DNA from: Cladosporium sp. IMV 00045
Lineage: Eukaryota; Ascomycota; Dothideomycetes; Cladosporiales; Cladosporiaceae
Direction: 5' to 3'
NCBI GenBank assembly: GCA_001931905.2
Contig: MSJI02000666.1
Coordinates: forward strand, 1 to 64,000
Length of the DNA stretch: 64,000 nt
Below the pieces are notes generated by a model. The model was not told where the DNA came from. It worked only from the letters and a program-made list of their open reading frames with translations, and made no database searches. Both the position numbers and the translations under genes were made by a program. How positions within the stretch are numbered: the stretch's first letter is position 1; every line of letters begins with the position of its first letter. Below are positions 54,693 through 64,000 of the stretch, piece after piece.

Positions 54693-56546
54693 CTACCCAT
54701 CAAACAGCTCCTCGTCCACGTCACATCCGCCATCTTCACCCGAGCTCCCCTCATCATCTCCATCCGTCGCCTTCTGCGAAGCAAACGTGAGATATGCCAA
54801 CTGAATCTCACGTTGGAGCTCGTCTTTCTCTGCCTCATTGAGCTCTTCGGGCGCGTGTCGCCAACATTGCAGACGCTCAATGGAGGCCCCGTCCATGGGC
54901 GACGACTCCCGCCTGTTTCTTGGAGATGTGTTGTAGGCATCGCGCTTCTTGTCGGGTCTCTGCTCGTTGCATTCTGTGGGAGGGAGTTGTCCATGCGATT
55001 GGAAGACCGGACGCTCGCGAAAAGGTTCCATCGAATCGACACGCCGCCGCCGTTTTCTGGAACTCCCGATGTCGTTCTCGTTCCCTTCGTGAATGGGCGG
55101 GTGTCCAATTCCACCTTTCCATACGCCATACTCAATCTTCGCTTTCTTGTTTGGCTGTCGATTCGAATTCGGCGATGCCTCATTTAAAGGGGGCCTGGAA
55201 GCTGAAGACTGCGAAGCCTGTTCCCGTTCGCGCGAGGGTGCCGGTCTAAATGGTAAGTCTCCGTCCAGATTCCAGCACTGAATGTCTCTCGATTCAGGGT
55301 GAGGCGCGGTAGCTTCCTACAGCTGTGCCATGCTCAAAGAGTTCAATCTCAGTGGCGACGCCGGAATGCCTGTCTTTGCCTTGCACTCAAGGAGATCGTT
55401 GAGTTCTTTGTAGGTGGGAGGAGTCTCCGCATCCGCGACTGTGGAGGCGACGCTGTTCACGACAGCCCGTGGCGTAGTATCAGTCGACGACACCTTCTCA
55501 GGAGACTCGGTGGTACAAGAAAAAGCCGGTCGCCTCACTGCTGGGCTGCACGACATGATTGAGTTGGTGCTGCAAGTGTCTGGCTTTCTCTTGATCGTGA
55601 TTGGTATCGTCAACGTGATAGTACGCTCGAACTTGATGTGACCAGGAAATGTTTGCAGTATCTGGGCGGTCATGGTAAGTGGCAAGGTATACGCTTCTAG
55701 CCTTTGAGCACCAGCCATGGAGGCCAGGATTGGGGGCCAGCGGCCTTCGAACTGATGATGAGAAGGGTTCCATCGCATCAGATTCCCAAGCTCGGTCTCG
55801 AATCGCACATCCTGCCCGTCGTGAAGCCTTGGCTTGAGGGCAAATGCTCTGTTTTCTTGATGGACGTTTTGGAGGCCCTCAAAATCGACGGTGGGCGGGC
55901 TCCAACCGAAGTGTATCTCGACGAAAAGCTCTCCTGATGGCTGATATGTGGCCTGATTGAAGGTAGCTTCCATGATTGGCATGCGACTTTCATGATGAAA
56001 GAAGCAATCGCGAGTGCTGACGAAACCTTCTAGCGTTGAACGCATCTGCTCTGACGATCGAGCCCATTCGAATGACAACAGCTGTGGCGATTCTGCACAA
56101 GCCGCGGTGTACGAGTCCATCATGTAATCCACAATCGCCCGAATCGGAATCGTGACAGGCTGCGTATCGAGATCTCTCAGATAGACGCCGAAGCGTTGCA
56201 TCAAGTCGTGCGTATTCCTCGTGAAAGAGGGATTATCCATGGCGAACGACTCTCCAGCAACAACCATCGTCTCACGCGCGAGTGCCGCTTCAAAAGCCTT
56301 CTCCTAGAAGAACACCTCGTATGCTGCAACTACGCTTGGCAGTCTCCATGTCGCGACGAGGTCTTTGTCGTGTACGAAGGCGTAGCCGTCTCTTGCTGCG
56401 TTACTCTCGACCGCTCGCAACGGAGCTTGGTCGTAAGATCGACGCTTGGGATAGAAGAGGTCGAGAGGTCGAGAGTGGTCTGCTCCGCCGGATACGCGGA
56501 TGGAGAGGTGGGAGAGCAGGTGGTTGATGAGGGTGGAGTTGGACAT
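54693..56546 (-). CDS. 617-codon unknown protein frame with two in-frame TAG codons
   Basis: From ATG at 56546 (MSNSTLINHLLSHLSIRV) to TAG at 54693 one frame is open except for TAG at 56306-56304 (after AAYEVFF) and TAG at 55319-55317 (after LNSLSMAQL). There is no frameshift. The composition is protein-like throughout. The middle has VTIPIRAIVDYMMD, LFVEIHFGWSPPTVDFEG and a beta-rich segment. The last 200 residues are basic and low-complexity (SRKRRRRVDS), followed by a helix (APEELNEAEKDELQREIQLAYLTF) and an acidic end. I recognise no family; a nuclear role is a guess. The first TAG could instead be a 3' splice site of a 72-nt in-phase intron (56375-56304, weak donor GTACAC). I find no in-phase intron for the second. 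Confidence 0.6.
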
Positions 56547-57585
56547 GTTGATTTTCCAAAAGTATGATGGCGTAAGGATTCTGGAGTCTGTAGGTGTTCA
56601 GCAATATTCCCACCGATTCGTTTTTCAAGGGAGGTTGTAATGAGGAGATGGAAGACTGATGCATCTTCTAATGAAGGCAACAGCCTCAAAGCCATGCCTG
56701 CTTGTTTCAATCTAGCGGTGGAAACTACGACAGTCGCTGTTGGAGAAATCGCGAAACGCTCGTGGCATATGAGAAAAGCGATATGCAAACCGCTCTCACG
56801 CCACATGAATATTTGTATAACTAGGGGTAGCAGAAGAAGAGCGAGCTTGCGTAAGTCTAGGTTGCTTGCAACTGTTCGCAAATGATTGATGCCAAAACCA
56901 TTTGTTTGAATGAGATGGACTCAACACGCTCTCGACTTTTAAAACCAGCTCAAGCGTTTGCCAACTTGGGAGGCTAAATTTACGGAAGCACAACCTGGAC
57001 AACGAATGCTCGGCGCCCGATTCTAGTATCTATGTTATATAAGGCCAAATATGATTAGTCAAAGATGCATTAGAATGATAGCAAAGCGCTAACTCCTACC
57101 GAGGGTATATCCTCCACAGCAGGGCGAAAGTTGCTTCGATCTGCAACGCCCCGATCTGAGTCGGTGGTCGATCAAAAGTTGAACCCTCTTATTATTGCAT
57201 TTTGGTGACGTTATTGACACGGCATACTGAGCACTTCTCATCAAGCTTGGCCGTCACCACTAAAGATCCGAACAAGATCTGTTTTGCCGAACGGCGCAGA
57301 TCGAGGCAACAAAAGGTGATCAAATCTCTGCAACACATCCCAGTGCTTGCTCTTTCCTTCTACCACTCTTAAAAATTTAACCCTTCCTTCTCACGAGACC
57401 AAAGAACGCAAGACCCCAAACAATAACCGTTTCCCCTGCGTATCGCATCCACTTCAGCCTTGCGTGCACTCGTCATTGACTCCTCACTTTGATCCATCTG
57501 CACGGTTAATCGTGACGTTTGCGCCATATCACACTACTACTGTTGGAGACCAATCGCTACTCTCAAGCAGAGCAATCCCACGTAT
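56547..57585. other. Intergenic, divergent promoters
   Basis: About 1 kb between two divergent genes. Short frames only. C/A-rich leader with ATG-like false starts before 57586. Confidence 0.5.
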
Positions 57586-58632
57586 ATGGCCGGCCTCTTC
57601 TCTCTGCCTCGGACAACACCAGTCTTGATTCGCAGAGTAGCATTCCACAACACCACTTGCACCGGCCCAGCAGCACTCAAAGTCGCCATCCAAACCCTTA
57701 CATCTACTCCCGACGCCTCGCGTACAATCAGCCTAAACCGATCCAAGAGCAGTGCAATCTTAAGCTACTGCTACAGCACAAGCAGCAGGAACACCGCCAA
57801 CCCTCCCTCTAGCGCTTTCACAGCACCAGTCACGCCAGACTGTTCAAACGAAACCGCCGCCTCAGCCGCCAGGACTTTCGCTACCGCCATGGATCCCCAC
57901 GAGGTTGAGAAGGAGAGCACGGAAGGATTGAACGATTGGAAGCTCCGCCCACCATACAAGATGCACGAGCCCAATGAACACTTCGAAGCCCGCTACGACG
58001 CCGCTTGCCACTGCGGTAAAGTCGAGTACCAGCTCCGCAGACAAGAGCCATTGGACAGCAAGCTGTGCCATTGCACGACTTGCCAAACACAACACGGTAC
58101 GTTCAATCTTCACCTTGTGATGTAAACCCAAAAGGCAAGACTAACATCCAACCCAGCCGCTCCCTTCCAATGGGCAGCAATCTTCCACAAGGACGACATC
58201 AGCTTCAAGAATGGCCACCACAACCTGGAATGGTACGACCCCTCGAGCAAATCGGTCGAGCACAAGCTGCCCTGCAAAGTCCGCTGCTCGTACTGCCACA
58301 GCCCCATCATGGATGAGGGCCGCAATATGATCCTGCTTTTCCCTTCTTTGATCAAATTCCAGAGTCAGCAGGAGAAGGAGAACTTCGCGCCGAGGTGAGT
58401 TGTGTCGCGTGACTTGATAGTTGGCTTTGAAGTCAGTACTGACGTTTTGCATAGATGTCACATGTTCTACGGCCAACGTTGCATTGACATCCCTGATGGT
58501 TTGCCCAAGTGGACGGGCTTGAACAAGGACAGCGATCTCATTGAAGACTCGCCTCCAGAGCAAATCAAGGAGCTCACGAGGCAGAGGGAGAAGGAGCGTG
58601 AGGAGCGCTTCGCGAAGGGTGAACACTCCTAG
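57586..58632 (+). CDS. GFA/CENP-V zinc-domain protein
   Basis: Exons 57586-58096, 58157-58394 and 58455-58632 (two 60-nt introns, in phase). The domain of the glutathione-dependent formaldehyde-activating (GFA) type shows its zinc ligands: CHCGK, CHCTTCQ and CSYC. The ATG at 57586 adds a long N-terminal stretch rich in Ser/Thr/Arg that could be a mitochondrial presequence (LPRTTPVLIRRVAF). The ATG at 57892 (MDPHEVEKES) would give the plain domain protein. In fungi this family is a broad group of S-(hydroxymethyl)glutathione-synthase-like proteins, and most members have no proven activity. The charged C-terminal helix (KELTRQREKEREERF) is typical. The gene is intact. Confidence 0.85.
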
Positions 58633-59128
58633 ATGCTCTGCTGAAAGATGCTTGCTGAAGAGGATCGCTTTGGTACTGAGACCTTGGTTAAGGTTATGAT
58701 TTGATGAGAATTGCTGGGGAGCAGACTGTCCCGTAAAAAGGACACATGCCTCTCTTGCATGCTGTAGAAAGCTCGAAGGAAGCTGAGCTCGGGGGAAGAT
58801 GATTCGCATTCGGATTTGCCATTGCGTAACAGCGTGGTCTAAGACTAGAGACAGAACTTTTAGACGAATCATGGATGAGAGTACAGCTCAGATTTATATT
58901 GTACGATAGTGTTCGTTTCAAAACATCGATATTCAAAGACGGCGATTCCATGTTCACTCTTAAGGCCAACCACTTTCACGACACTCAATGCTGCGTGCGA
59001 TTCTCGGTTCTGTGACCATATCTGGAAGGACGTCCGATATATCCTAGTACACAAATATAGATAAGACACATGAAACCTAGCACATAAAAGGAAGATATAC
59101 ACCAACCAACCCCCAAAACCACACCAAA
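58633..59128. other. Intergenic, convergent 3' ends
   Basis: 3' UTRs of the GFA-domain gene and the membrane-protein gene. Nothing else seen. Confidence 0.5.
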
Positions 59129-59701
59129 TCACCCAACCTCCTCCCCCACCAACCCATGCGCCTTATAATACTCCCTGAGCGCCAAATCCGCAAACGCGCC
59201 ACCCAGCACCAAATCCATCAAACTCCACCTGGGCCCCAGTCTCGCCAAACTCCTCGCAACCATCACCGCACCTCCAGCAAACATGCCGACCTCCACGTGC
59301 CGCCTCGCCTGCTCCTCGTCCCTCGCTCTCTCCCTCTCATGCGACCACCTCGGAATCGCATACCGGTACTCCCACCCCGCTGCTTGCGCGAGGAGCACGG
59401 CTGGAACAGCGAGCAAGGCGCTGCGGTGCATGGCGCTGAGCGTGCGCGGGTTGTGAAGGGGTGAGAAGGAGGTTGTAAGGCCCATGCTGGGAAGTTGGCG
59501 GAGGTAGGCGAGCGAGCCGGCAGTGAAGATCAGGGGTGCGGCGTCGACGCATGTCGCGGCGAGGTCGAGCCGTTGAGTCCATGACGGGGCGGTTGTGAGG
59601 TGTTTGGTCGGTGAGGCGCCGGGGAGGGGGTGCCAGAGGTTGTCGGTGGGGGTTTTGAGGTTCCAGTAGAAGAGGTAGGCTGTTGCTGGTGGGATGGTCA
59701 T
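59129..59701 (-). CDS. Hypothetical multi-pass membrane protein
   Basis: Single exon, 190 residues. Hydrophobic segments lie near residues 5-15 (ATAYLFYWNL), 45-65 (LAATCVDAAPLIFTAGSLAY), 90-107 (HRSALLAVPAVLLAQAAGW), 138-150 and 160-175 (WSLMDLVLGGAFADLAL), with a charged loop (HERERARDEEQARRHVE). Family not recognised. The layout suits a small organelle or endomembrane protein. No frame breaks. Confidence 0.6.
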   Translation of the reverse strand: MTIPPATAYLFYWNLKTPTDNLWHPLPGASPTKHLTTAPSWTQRLDLAATCVDAAPLIFTAGSLAYLRQLPSMGLTTSFSPLHNPRTLSAMHRSALLAVPAVLLAQAAGWEYRYAIPRWSHERERARDEEQARRHVEVGMFAGGAVMVARSLARLGPRWSLMDLVLGGAFADLALREYYKAHGLVGEEVG

Positions 59702-60373
59702 GTTTCCTTGTTCTTTTGATAGTTTTGGTTATGCGGTCTTGGGGTGTTGGTCGAGGATAGTGGCGAGATGCGAGGAACGGTTGAAGAGGCGAAGTATTGA
59801 GGATCTTGTCTGGCGATGATGAATGGATCCTAGGTGAATGTTGACTGATGGAGCCCAAAGATATATTCTGGAATATCACAAGCCTAGATCATACATATGC
59901 TGCAGTGACATTGAGAGACGACACTCAAGTGTGTTTTGGCAGAGCATGTGACCCGTCACTTCTCCGTTTGTGCTTGTGAACGCAAGGTGTTGACTGTAAG
60001 ACAGTGAGATTGACGACAAAGTTCACCTTACCAAGCATGTAGACTACACCACTTCCTACAACTCCACGAACACATCACCTTCCTACTTGCGGCATCTTCG
60101 ACGATCTACATAAGTGTATGATACCATCGACTGCTACTCCCCGAAACTCGGCAACTCAAGACGATTTCCCCAGAACGCTCGGACCACCCCGACAGAAGCC
60201 AAGACTGTCCTCTCTCGGTATCATCAGTTGGTGAGCGCGCGTCCATACCAGTCCCGCGAATACTGATCTTTCTCGATTTCTGCATCTTGAGTCTTCCAGC
60301 GTGTCATGTACTGACTGTGATTTCCTCTCTTCGTTATGGCAGGTCAGAACTTTGAAGCGACGCGTCTGTTGTA
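59702..60373. other. Intergenic, divergent promoters
   Basis: Promoters of the membrane-protein gene and the chromodomain gene. A likely 5' UTR intron precedes 60374 (GTGAGCGCG near 60231 to an acceptor near 60343). Confidence 0.45.
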
Positions 60374-63300
60374 ATGCCGCCGAAACGGAAGAAAGACACC
60401 TCTATTGATCCAGCCAACTCTACAAAACGTCGCAAGAAAGGTGTGTACCTCTATCCTGAGATCCGAGGCACAGATGCTGGCAGTCATGTTTCAGCCTTCC
60501 CTTTTGTGGCGATTTGATCGATACCAGGCCTATAAATGCTAATGTCACACCAAGCTGCTCCTGATTTGCCCCATCCCCATCCCCACGGTGACTTTGACGA
60601 GGATAAACTCTGGAAAGTCCGTAGTATCCTTGAAGAACGTGTTAAGTCCGGGAAATTCCAGTACCTCATTGATTGGGAGGACGACGAGCAGACTGGCGAG
60701 AAATATCCCCCCACTTGGGAGCCTAAGAAGAACCTCACTCTTGACGTTCTCGCCGAGTGGGAAGAGGAGAAAGCTGCTAAAAAGGCTGGTAAATCATCGC
60801 AATCCCCTCTTTGAGGCATTCTTTCTAGACACTGACAGCGTGTAGCCGAGCAAGAAAACAACGCAAGCAGCAGCGCCAAGCCCACGCAGGAGACTCCCAT
60901 CAAAGCACCTGTCAGGCGCGACAGAGTGCGCCGAGTCTTGTTCAGCTCATCTCAGCAAGAAGCGGAAACGCCTCCTGCAAAGCAACAGCTGGTAGCAGCC
61001 TCACCTCCACCTCAGGCGATCGAGATTGGCGAAAGCCCACAAGCATCCCCTGCCAACAGTGAATCTCTCTTTATCCCGTTGAACGAAGCAGCGGACGTTC
61101 CTAGCCAGGACTTTGCCGTCGTACAGCCTTCAGCTCCTCCATCGAGCTACGACACTCACCACCTACCTGAATCCTCTCAAGCCGTCCCAGAGTCATCAGC
61201 CGACGGATCCTCTCAAGCTCGGCATCTACCCGGAAGCACTACCGACGCCGCGAGCCAGGCGCCCGTTCCAACAACAACCTCAGGCGCAGCGAGCCAGATC
61301 AACCCACCGGACGCGGGTACCGGCAGAATTGTTCCCGATTCGCAAAGCTTGCCCACATCCCTGGGACTTGATTCGCAAACGCCAGACGCAAACGCTCAGA
61401 ATTCAGCTGGAAATCAGCTTGTGCAAGACTTGCAAGTCGTCGCTCAAGACTCCCAAAGCGTCCATCAAACTTCGCCCGTACAAGGGGACAGTGGTGCGAC
61501 GGATCAAACCTCCAAACCCTTACACTCGCCCTCCCAGCGACAGCCTCCTTCAGCATCAAACAAACCTCATACCGGCAAAGATCCTTCCAGCCAGCGTCAA
61601 GCACCAGCGCAACACAGCGGCGCTGAAAAAGCTACCGAACAAGCACCAAGTGAAAACCCGGGACAAGCCAACCAGGCTGCTCTATTCAGCAGCGGCGATT
61701 CACAGATTGCGCCTGACTTCCAGTTCTCCAGCCAGCTTGAACATCGAGAACCCGCCCAACAAGCGTTTCCACAGCCCACACCTCAAGCAGTTGGTGAACA
61801 CGAAACGTACCCACCCGTGGAAAGTACGGAGTCGGCTGTCTTCCCATTCCAAACACAAATTGCAGCTTCCAATACTTCCACGGATCAACGCGCCAACAGC
61901 CAGCCCGCAGGTGGACGAAACAAAACTTTGCTTAATCTTCTTGGGCAGACATCAAAAGCAGCCAGTGTTCCCCTTGGAGATTCTACGGCTCTACCATCTA
62001 TTCCCTCTCAACCGCTGCCGGGTATCGGTGAGAGCGCTCCTCCACACCCTGACATTCCTTCCACGCCTACGGCGCCATCAAGTGCAGACATGGACAAAAC
62101 AACTTTCACATCAGAGCCTACGAATGACCTTCACGCGCAGTTGCGGGCACTCCGCGCAAGGAAAAATGCTGAGCGAAGAACTCAGACGCCCACTGGCTCA
62201 GCACAAGGAACACCGGCAAAACCATCCGCTGTGCCACCAAGTGCTGTGCCACCGAGACTGAACGCAGAATTGGCTGCTGAAACACCAGGGCATGCAGGAT
62301 CAACAGACTCCTCCCTTAATGGCGGTCGTTCACCTTCAGCTGTGCCAGCTGCGCTACCGATTCAAATGGTGACTCAAGAAGAGCAGAACACATCTGAACG
62401 GTACAAGACTCTGCTTCCACAACCAAAAGAGAACTCGTCTTTACGAAGGCAGAGTACCATCACTGGCACTGCGTCCAAAGAGAATTCGAAACCTGGCAAC
62501 TTCGTTCACTCTGTACCGATTGCATTGATGGGTCATCAGCGGGACGCGTATCCTACAATGATTCAGCAGCACAAAGACATGATTGAGCGATTCCTAGGTA
62601 CAAAACAACCCGGTGATGCCCTAACGGCTGAGATAGAGGCGTTGCTAGAGCGTCTGCGCCGGATCGTAGTGCATCCGGATCTCGATAATGTCGAGACGTG
62701 GACACAGTACGATGTTCCGCCAGCTGCTCACGCAAAATGGGCAATCGATTGCAGTGCAAAGTTTGGCTTTCTCAAGCACTTGATTGACGAGCTGAAAGAC
62801 CAAAAGCTGACATTTGCGGTGATTTGCCACTCCACACAACTGTTGGAAATCACGGAGAATTTTCTGCTAGGTTCCAAAATCAGCTGCTACAGAGCTGATA
62901 CTGGAAATACCACGGAGCAGGAGGGATGTTTTCTGAATTTCAACATTATAATGGCCGACGAGGATATCAGTCCTGATTCAGTTTCTGCGGATGTGATCGT
63001 ATGCTTGGACAACAGCGCGGAGGGTGGCTCTGCCCTTCAACTTCTCCAAGAGAGCAACACACCGCTTATGATGGCCTTTGTTGTGCCTGGCACTGTTGAG
63101 CATGTCGAGCGCTGCCTGTCGCCGGATCTTAATCATCACCAGCGACTGCGGGCTACTATGCACGGCGTCTTTGACCTCAGACATGAGGCCGGCAAGCTTG
63201 AACATGGCCAGTTGCCATCCGTGGAATCCGCAAAGGTCATTGCGGACTATATCAAAAGCGCCGAGAGCGACAAAGAATGGTCTATCGCTGCTCTGAGCAT

Positions 63301-64000
63301 GCTCGAAAACCTTGACAGCCAGACTGAAAGCGATGTCGCACTGCCACCAAGCGGCGTCGTCACCCACGCTGGCGACAAACGGTCTCTCGATCAAGCGTCT
63401 GAGACTGAGATGTCGCCCACCGCATCCTTCAAGCGTCCACGCTTCGAACTCAACGGGACACAGGTACATGAGCAGCCAGCCACTATCAACCCCATGCAGC
63501 TTGACATTTCCCACGTGAGCGATTCAGCCAACCAGCCCGACGCCTCCAACATGAACGCAGCCGAACTTTTCGAAACCAACAATCGCCTCCAACACCTGCT
63601 CCTCCTAGCTCAAGATCGACTCGCATCTCACGAAATCGACCTCAGCAACCTCCAATACCGCTTCGAAGAGCAGAGCAAAGACCTAATCGAAAAGACGCGA
63701 ATGTTCAAAGAGGCGATGGAAACGGCCCGCAAAGCCGTCGAGCGCATGGAAGAAGGTTCCAGCACCATCAGTACCCTGCGCGCCCAAATTCGCACGCTGA
63801 AAGAAGAACGCAACGCCTCCAACGCCGCGCTTGCAGACCACACCGTGCCCGACCGCGCCGCTTTCGAGAAACAACGCCTCGCCCTCGCGCAAGCGCAGGA
63901 AGAGACCAAGAAACTCGAACAGCGCCTCAAAACCTGCAATGGCGACCTCGACTACGCGCAGGAAATGTACCAGAACTCCAGCTCCAACGCGCACCGCCTG
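60374..64000 (+). CDS. Chromodomain + HDA2/3-type histone deacetylase complex subunit, partial
   Basis: Exon 1 60374-60440 (MPPKRKKDTSID), intron 60441-60554, exon 2 60555-60788, intron 60789-60845, then one frame open to the window edge. Exon 2 is a chromodomain (WKVRSILEERVKSGKFQYLIDWEDD...YPPTWEP). A 500-residue Gln/Ser/Pro-rich linker follows. The block from about 62515 to 63120 (PTMIQQHKDMIERFL, WAIDCSAKFGFLKHLIDEL, ADVIVCLDNS) matches the helicase-like HDA2/3 domain of Hda1-complex subunits. The end is a coiled coil. By analogy with yeast Hda2/Hda3 and the Neurospora HCHC complex, it probably ties class II deacetylase to methylated H3K9 (inference). The 3' end is outside the window. A 382-codon frame at 61113-62261 is an out-of-phase shadow. 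Confidence 0.85.

Noticed and set aside
61113..62261. 382-codon plus-strand frame
   Set aside because: It is out of phase with the chromodomain/HDA2-3 exon, which is open across the same stretch to the window edge and carries recognisable domains.
1..64000. Genome-wide reassignment of TAG to a sense codon
   Set aside because: Intact genes here end in TAG (VMA1, the epimerase, the SDR, the M4 protease), so TAG works as a stop.
1..64000. tRNA genes, CRISPR arrays, transposases
   Set aside because: I scanned for T-loop signatures, regular spaced repeats and transposase motifs and saw none. A tRNA scan would be needed to be certain about tRNAs.
60374..64000. Secondary-metabolite cluster in the window
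   Set aside because: The AsaB-like remnant, regulators and hydrolases are scattered, and no backbone enzyme (PKS, NRPS, terpene cyclase) is present.

Overview
This is a window from the genome of a filamentous ascomycete (Pezizomycotina, most likely Dothideomycetes; the species cannot be named from sequence alone). The evidence is protein-coding genes with many short introns (about 45-110 nt, GT-AG with CTAAC/CTGAC branch points and a few GC-AG), Zn2Cys6 regulators, a fungal NB-ARC/TPR gene, a dispersed 5S rRNA gene, a CBM1-GH3 beta-glucosidase and fungal versions of Vps1, V-ATPase subunit A, Spc3 and an HDA2/3-type subunit. There are no operons. A 20-N assembly gap lies at 20618-20637.

Layout. 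1-904: decayed AsaB/CmcJ-type oxygenase, cut by the window edge. 1590-5990: decayed zinc-finger/NB-ARC/TPR gene. 6372-7432: unknown two-exon gene. 7818-9161: protealysin-like M4 metalloprotease. 10916-11355: six-cysteine secreted protein whose last exon is only 28 nt. 12684-13643: NAD-dependent epimerase. 13849-18397: damaged hybrid histidine kinase. 19441-19559: 5S rRNA. 19990-20298: small membrane protein. 21251-24175 and 24824-27139: two zinc-finger regulators. 27773-34955: a possible sugar/polyol group made of an MFS transporter, an arabinitol-dehydrogenase-like SDR and a dihydroxyacetone-synthase-type transketolase. 35907-37310: GH72-like protein. 37770-39036: CoA-transferase III gene with a frameshift. 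39704-44355: V-ATPase subunit A and the dynamin Vps1. 44911-45573: mitochondrial-type membrane protein. 46791-52084: secreted GH3 beta-glucosidase and a secreted beta-lactamase-fold hydrolase. 52458-54266: BTB protein and Spc3. 54693-56546: a 617-codon reading frame with two internal TAGs. 57586-59701: GFA-domain protein and a membrane protein. 60374-64000: chromodomain/HDA2-3 subunit running off the right edge.

Two themes stand out. First, accessory genes carry lesions while housekeeping genes are intact. I find one-base frameshifts in the AsaB-like, NB-ARC, histidine-kinase, GH72-like and CoA-transferase genes. In-frame stops (TAA, TGA and four TAGs) lie inside reading frames that continue in phase on both sides. 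The genes hit only by TAG (transporter, BTB protein, 617-codon ORF) have no frameshift, so readthrough or mRNA editing should be tested against simple decay. Second, the transporter gene contains what looks like a 3-nt micro-exon that restores the conserved Ile-Thr-Pro of the sugar-porter family.
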